The translations under genes and the position numbers were made by a program. The notes under the pieces are model-generated. The model was given only the letters and a program-made list of their open reading frames with translations. It was not told the DNA's origin and did no database searches. A DNA stretch of 64,000 nucleotides from Psettodes erumei (taxonomy: Eukaryota > Chordata > Actinopteri > Pleuronectiformes > Psettodidae): the NCBI GenBank assembly GCA_016785225.1, contig JAFBJZ010000616.1, positions 496,001 to 560,000 on the forward strand. Reading direction: 5' to 3'. Positions 1-12,545 of this stretch are shown here, piece after piece. The first letter of the stretch is position 1; each line of letters opens with the position of its first letter.

Positions 1-3000
1 AGGTCATCGGCTGAAGTGTCTTGTACAAGGGTCAAAGCGTTGGAAGTGTCTAGATCAGAGATGTGATCACGCTACAGCTGAACTGTGTGACTAAATGTTT
101 ATGCGGAGAATTTCTCAATCTCAGATTCAGATGGGTCGTAAGATATTTCAAAGGGTCATGTGTTGATCTTTATTATTTTTCTAAAGAGGCACTGTGCTGA
201 TTTTACACATGGAGTTCGGTTTACTTGTCGTACTACTCAGCCTGTAAAAACAGCTGTATAATGTCTACAGTGGCTCCAGAGAGAGCTTTTTGAAGTTTTT
301 CAATCATCTCAGCTTGCAACAAAAAGCCGGCGCTACAGACTGGGGCTGTGGGAGGACTTCCAGTTAGTTAGTTGACTTGGAGTGGGTGCAAGAATCTTTC
401 ACTTCTGCTTCTTTTCCAATTAATCTGACTCCAGACTGGGAATTAAACCTCCCACAAAAAACCTGACACAACACATCATCAGAATTTGAAGTGGTGAACC
501 TGTTAGCAAACTGTGGCTTACTAACACATCCAGCAGTTATGTACAGTGTCATAATTCATTTATGTCCACAGGTGATTGTCAATCCAGTATTCACTCTCTT
601 TCAGCTGTTTTTCCATCTCTACTAGCTCTCAAGGGGAAATGCACCTCCATTCATGTTCTAGTCAGTAACTGTGTCTGCGTGCTGTTTGGTGCTGAGCAGG
701 GAGTGGTCAGTGGGCTGCTCGAGCTTTTTAACGGATAACTGCTGCCTATTGTGTCCCAAAATGATGCTAAGTGGATGGCCCACATTTAATGATAGTATAA
801 TAATTAATAAAAGATATTTTTTCAGATATCTGCTGTGGCAGCTACCCTGGTCAGAGTAATTGCAGAAACTCAAATCCACACAGGTGAAGTCTGTTCTCTT
901 TCAGGTTTCAAGGCCAGGAGGCATGGTGAGTTTGCCTGAGAGCCGTGCTGCTTCAGTCAGTCAGAATGTCATCAATCTGTTACACTTGTGTGTGTGTGTG
1001 TGTGGGGGGGTTAAGACATGTTCCTCTGCACATTAAAGAAGCTATCTCAAAGGAGCACATTGACATTAACCCAGAGTCAAACCCGTGTTTTTCAAGAAGG
1101 GGAGGAGTGAGAAAGATGCCCACAGTTGATATCTAGTTTTGTACACTCGGTATCACTTGGTTTTGGCTTGCACAGCACAATATCTTAACTGTATTAATGT
1201 TAGATAGATAGCTGCTTCAGAAAAATACATATATGGTGAAGTGATTTCTGGGTGCAACATGTGCTAAAACGGTATTTTCTGCTTTGGGCAGTTAGAACAG
1301 TTAAAGGGAGTGTTCAGGTGCTAAGGGTGTATCTACAACTGAGTAATTTAGATTTTTGGGTTTGGTTGCAAAACAGCCAAGAGGATAACAACCTGTGGTT
1401 GACAAACAAACGAGATCCGGTGTGTACCGACCATTTGGCACATGTAGTGTTCAGATTTTGATGTGTCCCTCTTTCGCTCTGAGGCTGCTGACAGGAACTG
1501 GTGTTTGCAGTGTGGTTTTGTCAGCTAACCAGGTGGGTCCACGACGCACAGAGCAATTCCACACCAATGCAAAATATTCAGTTCATCACAAGTGAAGTGT
1601 GCTACCTCAACGGAGAGAGAGTGGTTTGCTGAGCCGCATGTCGGTTTCCTCTCCAACTTTCAGCAGTTTCTTTTGTGGCTATGTGCAATCCACTGATGTA
1701 ACCTGATTTTAACTCAGTACAAAGTCGTTTAAAGTTGAAGGATTTCCACCTATTTTAAATATGGTGGTGTTTCACTACTGTAGCAGAACTGAAAATGCGT
1801 ATGCAGCAGCCAACATAGCCAACAAGTCAAAGACGGCTTCGAAAACTCCCCCGAGGAGTGAGCTGAGTCAAATTGCTTCTGAAGCTGCATTCCTAATTGA
1901 TTTATTTACTACACCTGGCTTCAATAAACGGCACCAAAGCACAGGTTACTGGTCTATTTAACACTTCAACTGAGGTATCATTAACCTACTGTAATGGCTC
2001 AGGGGGCCTCGCCCGACTGGTTAGCTTCAAACTCCCCCTTCTCCCCGCTGCTCTTTAATAACCTGTATCTCTTGTATCATCTTTGCTCACTTCCTGAACG
2101 GGGGTCAACCATTGATCGGCCTATAATTTATGGCCTTTCTGTGGGGTTGAAAATAGACAGGGACTGGTTCTTATCACAGCTTATCAATGCTGGGAAGTGG
2201 AGACTAAACTGAGAGCACAGTTGAAATCTGAGATGACACTATCTGACATAAGAATGATGAACGGTGATTACAGAACTGTACCAATTAACCAGTATGTCTC
2301 AGTTCAGGCTTCACTGCATATTTTTGTAACATGTCAGTCAAGGCAGGGTCGGGTTTATTTGTGAATGGCTCAGGTTATTACTACAATGAGGGACTGTTGA
2401 CGTAACTGCATCGTGGTGTTTTATGACTGGGACTTTTATTCATCAACCAACTGTTCCCAAAATAAATGGTCATCTTGTGCAGTCACAGTGAATGGCAAGC
2501 GTAACGCTGTGCATAGACACACACAAACACACACACACACACACACCCACTGCTTCGCAACAGCATGTGCTGTGACAGAGCAGGGGAAAGCCGACACAGA
2601 GCAACTCTCTCTCCTCAACATCTGAGCCTCTGACCGCATCGCTGAGGCTTCTTTAAAGGTCAAAAGTCAAAGTGGCTGCCTCTCGGAGTCCATGACCTCA
2701 GGAGGGTTTGAGGTCACAACCCTCCCAACCTTGACTGCCTGCTTAAAACTCACCTGAGCGCTCCCTAAGCACTTATCAGGCCCATCATCTTGTTTGCAGC
2801 TCTGCTCAACTGTCAGAACCTGTTCTCACGCCTGCTCATCACAAGACCTGTTGCCTGTGTTGTCCTTTGACACTCACCGCTCAGGTAATGACTCTTGGCT
2901 TGATTAATGCCCGTCCTTGTTCCAATCTGAGCCATCACAATTGTCGTGGCGTGCCCGGGCACTTCTCTGCAGCAGTACAGGTCACGTACTTCAACCTTCA

Positions 3001-6000
3001 GCAGGCTGAGGGGATAAACACACTTGATCCATAAATGCATGCGCTTTCATTTGGAAGGAAAACCCTGCAGCTCTGTGTGACATTCTCAAACGCAGCTGCT
3101 CTAGTTTAACCTGAGGCACAGACACGGTGTAGGAGAATAAGCCTTTGCTAATCTACCTGCCTAGCATATTATGCAATTCAGACATTCTTTTGTTAAAGGG
3201 ATAGAGATGATCTCTGACAAAGGGCCGCATGCATGTGAGTGAGTGCAACTTTCTAATGACAAGTGACTGCCTCTTTGAGGAACTGCATTCCAACTCAAAG
3301 GAGACTCCTTGAACAGCATGTGTCAGACTGTCTCTTATGCAAATTGAACAAATAATAATTCGATTCCAGAAGGTGGTGAGGCGGTTTTCTCAGTTCTGCT
3401 TTAGACTTAAAGAAGTTGCATATTGTAGGTTGTCAGTGTATTTTGAGAGCGAGTATTACAGAGGTGCACTCTGGTTTAATGCAGCTGGTAACCACTTCCT
3501 GTTTTTCGAACAGTGAATCTTCTCACAGTTTGGCCATAGTTTCCTGTAGTGTGTGTTTTGTGTGTGTGAGCGTGAGCGTTTGTGTGTTGTGGGTTAACGC
3601 AAGCTGAGGCGGCTTGCAGTTTTGCAGCGAACAATCACAGTTCCTCTCTGCTCAGCGCGGTGCACCTTTTGGAGCTGCGCATGCTATCTGTCTATAGTTT
3701 TAGCAAGAAGGCACCAACAACACTTGGAGCTGTGTGCATTTGTGTGTTTGTGTGTGTGCATGCACGCAGCTTTGCAAATATGTGTGCCAGCGCAGCTTCA
3801 TGTGTGAATGTTGTGGTTGTGTTTATGGAGCGGTGGTGTAATGGGCTGCGCTTTATTTCTAAGAAACATGTTCAAGCTTCTTGCATCAGGAAATCAATGC
3901 ATTGTTCATGATCACACTGTAATCTTCCTGCTCATTGTAAGAAACAGCCCATCACATTGGCATTCAGATTGGCCCTTGATCTCACATGTCCTTCTCTTTT
4001 TGTGACCAGCTTAGCTGCGTGGACCTCACATGCGCTCACGATGGAAGACACCGCCGCCGTCCTGCCCGTGCTCAGACCCGCATCTTATTCTGTCTTTCGA
4101 ATCAGGGATTAACAGAAACACACGTACACCGCTTGTGTATATAATGTGTTGATCTGAGTAAGCTGAGGGAACGGCTGGGCCCTAATTTGTTTTTGGAGAC
4201 TCTGAGATTTATACTCATCTGGCATTTTTCGCCCTCGCCCCATTGCGTTGCACAAGCCTGACTGATACGCTGTTGGACAGGAAATACAGAGAGAGGGCTC
4301 ACAGCTTGTTCTGCTCTCTTTTATTTGATACTAAGATGAGGGATTCGCAATAGATCACTATTTGTAATCTCGTAGAAATGCTCAGGAGACACAGAAACTC
4401 TCCATCAAGATCTTATGTTTGATTTAGTGCAGTATCAACTAGCTTGTGCTGCTGAAACTGGCAGTGCAAGAAGACCCAGAGTTACCAAGAGTGAGGGAAA
4501 GCAGATAATCTGGCAGCTGCATGACATAGGTAGGCACATGCACCACAAGTTAGAGAAGTGGGCCTGACTTGTGGGGGAAGAGGTTCCCCACTGCTTTTAC
4601 ACACAGAGATAAACAGCACATTCTGCTCAAAATAGATCCCCTTCATCTCTACTTGACCTAGAATTTGTGTGACCACACTGAAGGTTTTCCACCCAACCCT
4701 GCTGTTACCTGCTCACCGAACAACTGAGGCGAAATCCGAGACATCTGGCGGCTGGAAGTGCATCCGTGGAGCCCGTAACCCGAAGCAGCCCCTAAAAACC
4801 AAAGGGTCCATCACCCCCCAAAAAACGGATTAGATGTCCTCCTGTATCCTGAAATATCCCCATCAGAGGACAAAATGGAATTATAATGGGAATGTATTGC
4901 AGGGTGTGTCATGTTATGAGAATCCCACAAATTATGGGCTGGTGGGGAATTGTTCTAATCCAGCAAACCAGTGCTGCGGAAACAGAGCTGCCATTTTGAA
5001 GAAAAAGGAAGGAGCCAGTTATTTCCTGAGTCCAGGCCGAGACCTGATGGTTCATGGGGGGAAGCTGTGTGAGCCGAGGTGGTGTCTTTTTGGGGGGGTG
5101 TCGTGGGACCCCGAAGTTTTGAGGTTTCGCATCGGCCTATGTATAAAAATACCTGTCAGTGAGATTAGAAATGTGACTCAAACCGCGCAGAGGCTATGTT
5201 TAGGGTCACTTCTTATTCAAATATGGCTTGCATTCATGTCTTCTTGTCGTTTCCCCCCGCTCAGCAGGAAAATGTGAGGAACAGCGATCAAAGATAGCAT
5301 CTTCGCTGCGTCCCTGGTGTCATTCTTTGCTGAAAACTCACTGTACTTGTTCAGCTAAAGCTTTCATCAGATGTTCAGACACAGCAACGTCCTGGATCAC
5401 GTTGCGTTTGTGTGGCGCGCTGCTTTTCTTGGAATGTGCACCGGCTCTTTGATTGTTCTGTTTCCTGTGATTTCAGAGGCCCTTTGTCTCTGTGTGGTAA
5501 CTCACTAATCAGGGAACTCCGTCATAGCTCCCCGTCGCTCCTCCGCTCTCTCCTAATGTCACCTTCTGTGTAATGATATTTTTGGCTCTGATCTCATGCC
5601 TCTCATGGCCTGCTGAAAAAAAAAAAGTCAGAGTTGGCAAGAACGGTCACCTTTAGGAATGTGCAGAGTAAAAAAAAAAAAAAGAAAAAGAGATCGGGGC
5701 ATTGGTGGTAGCTGAGGGGGTGACTGCTCCGTCATGAGGCAGAGCTCCAACGGTGAAAAAATACCAACGGGCCTTCCTCTCACCTTCATGAATGATTTAC
5801 GATTTGATATATTACAGGCTACTGGATACATGGATCCTTTTTTCTGTGTTCGTGAAAAGTGCGGAAAGGAGTGCATGTGCCGAGACTGGGGAATCATAAC
5901 GAGGTCAGTTTTTTTTCTGCACTCTGGGTTTCCCCCCATCTTCTTTTGCTTAGACTGTGGTTTCATGATGTGTTATGGGATCCATGAAAAAACAATGAAA

Positions 6001-6420
6001 CCAGATGTGCTTAGTAATGTGTCTATGCACAGTCTTAACAACTTTGCAGAAGAGCACACCATGTAGCCAGTGTGAGAACTCTGGGCCGTCTGAGCTTTCT
6101 GGAAGGGCATTTGTTCCCTTTTATACCTCCTCTTAAAATAAGCCCCCTCCCATTGGCTAAGAGCAGTTCGGTCACTGAATCACTTCGGGCCAATTAGAAA
6201 GTAACACTTCCTTTACTGTGAAAGATGTTTCCTGTTGATAGTAAGCGTGTGGCCTGCTGAGGAGTACAGAGGGGGGGAATGGGGGGGGTTGCTGAAACAC
6301 TGCCAATGTTTCCCTGACCTTTGACCTTCATGGCGGAAAAACTGAGGCTGTCGTTGGGGTGAGGTGTGTGTTTTGACTGTGTGTATGTGTTTGTGTGGTG
6401 TGCAGCAGCAGTGGAAATTA
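1..6420. other. Gene-free stretch
   Basis: No reading frame here resembles a known family; the longest, 147 codons at 4834-5277, is within chance expectation. The stretch contains (GT)n at about 987-1004, (CA)n at 2517-2548, TG-rich runs near 3550-3595 and 3735-3765, a cluster of nuclear-receptor half-sites at 2657-2716 and a perfect DR1 at 6315-6327. Confidence 0.7.
2517..2548. repeat. (CA)n microsatellite
   Basis: A run of CA units with minor interruptions, about 32 bp. Confidence 0.95.
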
Positions 6421-6424
6421 AGTG

Positions 6425-6650
6425 CATCATCAAGGTATTTCTACCTTTCAATTTTGGACTACTTTATATTTGAATAAAGTACAGGTATATTGCACTTTTT
6501 TACTCCACCACATTCAACTGACAACTGTAGTTACTTTTCAGAATAAGATTTTACACAATAAACATGTGATAAGCTTATAAAATATAAGATATTATTGCAG
6601 TATAAGCAGCAGTTCCAAACCTTGTGAACACGTGAACAAAATAGCAGCAT
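6425..6650 (-). repeat. Degenerate copy of a widespread teleost dispersed repeat
   Basis: The words TTTTTTACTCCACCACATTC, AACTGACAACTGTAGTTACT, TTTTCAGAATAAGATTTTAC and AAGCTTATAAAATATAAGAT follow in the order and spacing of a dispersed repeat that I know from many fish genomes (its other strand reads GTGGAGTAAAAAGTACAATA). The copy is diverged; strand is relative to that form. Confidence 0.65.
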
Positions 6651-7775
6651 TTAGGCGGAGCTCCATGTCATGTTTCAAACTGTATGTCCACGAGTTTGTA
6701 GCAGTTTCACACACAATGGATTTCCCCTCTGAACGTTGAGGGGACGTGGTTTCATCAAAATAACTGCTGATGACAGTTTTAGTTTCAAAGAAGTAAAACT
6801 AGCCGCGGCAGACTTTCTTCTTTCTCCTCTCATTAATTATCTCAAGATCCCTCAGCTTTACTGTGTGACCTTCTAATGTCATATCAGTCATTAGCCCTTT
6901 CACTGCAGAGCAAAGTACTATTACTTATATTATAAATTTAAAATACAAAATAAATACATTTACACAAATACATTTTACCATCAGTGCATCTAGTAAGACT
7001 GCAAAAGAAGGACAAAAGAGAACTTTTTTCTGGCATGTACATTGCTGTACGTGATACACAAACCTGGCCAGAGGAGTTACTCAAGTCAAAGCACACACAC
7101 ATTTGACTCACTGCTGCCGCGTCACGTCTTCCCAGCGTCCCAGACTCAGGACTGACAGCGGATCCCACTGTTTTGCATGCCGTTGCCGACCCAGAGATGT
7201 GAAGCGTCGTGTTGCCTGTGGGAACGACAGCTTCACTCTGATCAGCTCAGGCAGATCACATCCCAAGGTTGTGTTTAGAGCAGCCAGCAGAGCTGATGTT
7301 TAACCCTCTGAGGCACAGGCATTGTGTCTTCACAGCCATCTAAACAAATAGAAATAGTTTTTTTTTTCTCGTGAAAAAAACGTCACGCAAAAGGTCAAAA
7401 ATCCTCAAAGCCCATATCCCCATCTTATCGCTTCAAAACCTTTAGTGAAAACATTCTGTCTGCTGACCTCTCACAGGGGTTGCACTGACCAGTCTGACCC
7501 CTCACGCCCACCTGTTTCTGTGGCATGCATAGACTCATGCTTGTTTACCTCTAATGGGAACTCTGCTGCGGAGTTAAAACCGAGGGGCCCGACGGTTGCA
7601 GCCACAGGTTGGAGGAATGTCTACCGTCTGGACGGGAAAATGTAATCAGCTGAGATCAGCGAATTAGAGGCCGTTTTCTCTTTCTCCCTTCGCGCTCTCA
7701 CTTTCCTTCCATATGCTTCTCACGCATGCAGGCGCTCTCGCCTTTTCTCACTCTCCCTCTCCCTGTTGCACATGC

Positions 7776-7791
7776 TCACACACACACACAC
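7776..7791. repeat. (CA)n microsatellite
   Basis: Eight CA units. Confidence 0.85.
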
Positions 7792-8230
7792 GCTCTTTCA
7801 GATGAAGAAAAATGACACCTTTTCTTTCAGCTATTTCCTCTGTTTTTACATACTTGGGCCTGGGGTACAAGAGGCAACCTTGTGTTTTCATGTGACAAAA
7901 CACACAGAGGTCTGTGTGGATTCGGGAGAGGTGAATAGCCTAATTCATCATTCGGGGTTAGGCCTGTCTCAGCCTCATCAGGGAATATCTCTATCTACAC
8001 TTAAAAAGCGGGACTGTTGGCGCTGTCTCTTGAGCTTAAAGGAACTACAACTCAGTCTTGTCCTCTGTTTGACTGATGACTTCTCTTGAGAATCAGAATT
8101 CCAGGGTTTAAAAATGTGGTTTCACCTATAAGCTGTAAGCCTGTGCTTCTCCTCCCCTTCAACAGAGGAAATAGCATTTTGCCTAATTCTTTAGCTTTTT
8201 TTGGCTGCGTTCACAAAAAGAAACAAACGC

Positions 8231-8340
8231 CAGCGCTGGGAGAAATATCCAGATCCTTCTTTTAAGCAGTAGAAATGCTTCTATGTTAAGAATTTCCTTT
8301 AAAGTGAAAATCCTGCTTTTAAATTTGACACATAGCAGTT
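8231..8340. repeat. Degenerate copy of a related teleost dispersed repeat
   Basis: ATCCAGATCCTTCTTTTAAG and AAAGTGAAAATCCTGCTTTT resemble the widespread fish repeat whose intact form reads CCAGATCCTTTACTTAAGTA and AAGTAAAAGTCCTGCATTCA. Divergence is high. Confidence 0.5.
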
Positions 8341-9189
8341 ATTCTCCATCATCTTTGGGCTGGGTAAATGTTAGTTGGGGTAAATGTGGTTGTTATAGGC
8401 ACATATATTATGAATATAGGGATAATCGCACTCCAGACAGAAAAGTATACCAAAAGGTAAACTTAGACCATAGTGTTATGATTTGTGTATGTCTGTGTGT
8501 GTACATGTGGTTTAGAAGCTGGTTTCACTGAGAAGAGTACCTGATGTACTCAGAGGAAGCACACCTGTGTTCCATTTGCGACACATAGTCATTCAGTCAT
8601 CACAGAAAAATGTCCTGAAGATTTTTTCTACTAATTTTGTCATCCATTCTTGCCAGCTTTTTGTTGTGTGTGTATTCCTAGATTTGACCGTCACTGGTGG
8701 AGTCACAAACAGGATTTGCTGGAAAAGGGGCATGTGTGTAGTGGACATGAGGCGCAGGACAAACACTGCTTCATGTATTTAAAGCCGCGCGGAAGCCAGC
8801 GCTTCATGAGTGTCGCCCCAAGTGGTGGGTGGGGGCTGAGTGTCAAATCAATACTTACCATGTCACGTAGTGCGCTGTATTGTTTTCTGAGTATGAAATC
8901 TGTGCACCGCAGTGCTCTCCAGAAAGTACGAGGAAAGAACGAGGTCATATAGGCATATGCTTCATTCTCACGCTCCCACGGCGCAGCTGTCAGTGATGAG
9001 GCAGAAACAACGGTGATTCATAACTGACAGATATCTCACTGCAGAGTAAACCAGTGAGCGTTGCGCAGGGAGTAGTAGTGAATAGTGAACAGGGAGTGAT
9101 TCTGGACCCAGCCTTACTGTATGTTATTATTAAAACACTTGATTGTGACCATCATTAACCACGGGGGCTGCCACATCCACCTGAAAGGA

Positions 9190-9270
9190 CTGAACTCTCG
9201 AGAGTCCTAACTTTGAGTAAAAGTAGAAATAACAGGGTAAAAAATACTCTACAACAAAGTGACGCATCAA
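9190..9270. repeat. Degenerate copy of the AAGTAAAAGTA-type teleost repeat
   Basis: GAGTAAAAGTAGAAATAAC and GGTAAAAAATACTCTACAAC match the dispersed fish repeat containing AAGTAAAAGTACAAATAC and AAAAATACTCCATTACAAG. Confidence 0.5.
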
Positions 9271-12200
9271 TGATGCAGAATGGCTCCTTTCAGTGCATAT
9301 GTGCTACATTAATGTGTAAATTTCACTATACAGTGTATCACATGTTATTACATGCTTGTTTTGTCAGTAAAGTTTTAAACTGCAAAATAACTATCGCTAT
9401 CAATATCATCACAGCAGGGCATGTAAACAACACGTACAATGTATTTACAGTAGTTATTTCCCAACACTGACAAGCTCCTGTGTCACACTGTGTATATTGA
9501 CCCTCAGCAGAGGCTTTATTTGTGAGAGTTAAGCCTCCTCAGTGGATGTTCAGGGCAAGAGGTCAACCACAGGCACGCTCGCCCTGCGCTATGAATCCTC
9601 TGCTGCCCATCACGTACACTCACTCACACATTCTCACTCACTCTCACACACATGTCGATAACCGCACTTGTAATGTGAACCTTACTGCCGAGGAGAGCGG
9701 GCCTATAATTACGGAGCAATGGTGGGAAAGCCATAATCACAAAGACCCAAATAGAAATCTGAATCAACAGATGATTCCAGATTGTTTCATTCCCTTTGTT
9801 TATACAGGGATGTTTTGATTTACATTTGGACCCTGAAAAAACTATTGTCCCTGCACAAATGTTAACGTTTCTTTGACTGAGCCCTTAAGAAGCCTGATAT
9901 GTAATTGTGCTTTTGTGTTTTTGCTTTCACTCAGAAGCCACATCAAAGCTGTTTTTCTGTCTCTCACCAGTCGATAGAAAAGGCAGTTTGATTCTGATCA
10001 CAACCTCTGAAAGGGAAAAAAAAAGCTATCGATTTTAATCAGCAGTGAACGGTGAATTTCACACCTGTGTGCTGGCTTCCAACAGTATGTTTTTGTTACA
10101 TGCACAACACGTTTTCAATACTTCAGCCCAGCTGGAGGAAACTGTGAAATGGGCAGAAACTTTGACACCTCAGTGGTATGAAAATTAGATGCGATGCACA
10201 CTAACACACTCACCTTCCATTTGAGAGTGTGTTATTTTAGCTGGAGGCTTGATCACCTGTTTATAGGCTTGTTGATCATGCATGAGCTGCATCGACCTGT
10301 GTGATGAATGGCTGGAAGGCTATTCTATATACGCGTTGTGAAATAAAACTCAGAAATTCCAACGCTTTCGGCCCGGTGTAGCCACTTTGTGAGAACCGCA
10401 AAGTTGTACTGCACTTGCTGCACATTCTATCTTTCTATCTATCTAAGAAGGACAACTCGTCCTCTGTTTCCTTCATCAAAACTCCGCCATTTACCGCTGT
10501 AGCTTTAAAAAAACTACTGTTTAAAACACTGTCGTTGCTCAATGGCAATTGCCTAAGACACCCCATTCCTGGGAAATGAATGCGTGCCCTTGTTCCAGTT
10601 TTAGTTTTTGCCCGCCACCATGGGCTGCTATTTGGTCTGCCATTTCTCAGGGTTGTGGGCTTCTTTAATGAGCACTTTGATCCCACTCAGGTCTGGCGCT
10701 GGTGTTTACGCGACCCTGAAGAAAAAACAAAAAAAGGAAGAAAGAAAAGAAAAAAAACCCATATCCCATTCTCTTCTGAGACTTCGGAGCTGTGGTGTCC
10801 AGTGCAGCAGCCGTTCCAGGACCCGGGGGACCTCGTCCTCTTCGTCAGACACCAAGTGACCACAGAGAGGTCATGGCCGAGGGCAATTTCAAGTCACGGC
10901 AGGGTGTCGTTCTGTGGAAAGTACAACAACAGATGACAAATGCTCACAAGAGGAGGGGCAAAAATTGAAACTCATGTTGAAAATATTGAAACACTTCCAG
11001 TCAACCTGTCAGATTCCTCTGGATTACGAGTTCTCATTGCAGATGTCAGCATGAGCTGTTTTTTTTCAGGTTCATTTGTAGTATAACATGTGTTCTTGAT
11101 TATGATTTCCCTTTATCAGTCTCATAAATTTTATAACTAAACTACAACAGCTTCTTGGCACCACACACCAGATATTTTCTTTCCAGCCCGGCTTTGACAT
11201 GGAGCAGCTGTGGCGGTGAATGCGGAGCCCCGGATACTTTTTTTAAGTTGCTGCGTTTGCATGCTTTCACTGTGACCCGCACGAAAATCCACAAGTCGAC
11301 AAGTCCTTTTCCTCCTTGAAACTTTACACTGCACAAGATCCTCAGCTTAACATGTCACAGAGTCTCAAAATATTATTTGCTTTCTGAGGCTATGAAGGGT
11401 GGAACACGTTAACAGGATCAATATGGAGTCCGTGAATGTATAATTTCATTTAAACATTTGCTCTCAAATGACACTTCTTATTAATTTTAGCTTGATTCGA
11501 TAAAGACATGAAAGGGCTGACCGACAGCTTTGATATCGTTAGAGCTCGTACCATTTCACTGACCTGCCGGTGGGTTAGTCGTTTATAAACTCAAACCCTC
11601 GAGCCTACGGAATTGTATTTCAAATTTTACAGCAGACATTCCAAAGCTTCCACAGACCACACGTACGTCAGGATGAAATCTGAGGAAGCGGCTATAAAGT
11701 TGTGTACAAGACAGATCAAATCTTTATGTTTGTAAAACTGTGAATGTCTGCATCAAAAACCTGAGTCTGGGGAGGACTTTTGCATGTTTTTGCTTTCATT
11801 CATACTCCTGATTATGAATAACCTGATTACATACAAGAAAAGAGTTACATTAAAAGCCAATGTTTAGTCCAGCCTCGTGGTTTACAATGCTTTTCACCAT
11901 GAGGAACTTGAACATTTACAGTTTAAAATGAACTCAGTCGTCAGTTGATTCAGGAACATACTAGACACGTTTGGTAATTTACGCTAAGGAAAATATAAAA
12001 ATAAATCACTTTGCACCAACAGCACATTTGTGCTCTCTATGAAAAATCAATTTTTTTGCCTCAGAAGCATGAACGGTGAAGTCTTTGAACAGTTGGCAGG
12101 TGTTTTCTCTTTATTTTCTTGAAAGCATCAGCAGGACTTGCCACATTCCAGAAAACGAACAACCAGCTGTCTGATACAATTAAAGAACTTCAACCTGGGA

Positions 12201-12527
12201 GGACTGAATGTTCTACAGGCATTCATCATTTGGCACGAACGCTCATCTAATGTCAGGCTGAAGAAAGCTCGCCCTGTTTCAAGCCGTGGGAGCACCCTGA
12301 ACCGAACTGGCAACCAATGCAGCCCGAGAGAGACCTTAGAAATACCTCAACTGGTATGAACCACACGTGTACTCATGTTCATGGAGAACAGCGAATAAAT
12401 ACACAATATGGCGTCTTACAACAGATCAGCTCATTTCGACTGAGAAAGCATATTGGCTGCTACTTTTACTGTGAAACATTAATCCTGTTTGAAAAGGAAG
12501 ATAGCCTCCTTAACTGCCAGGGTGACA

Positions 12528-12545
12528 GGTGTGTGTGTGTGTGTT
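12528..12545. repeat. (GT)n microsatellite
   Basis: About nine GT units. Confidence 0.85.

Noticed and set aside
4834..5277. 147-codon open frame, the longest outside the known exons
   Set aside because: Frames of this length are expected by chance in six frames of 64 kb, the translation has no repeat, domain or family resemblance, and no splice context supports it.
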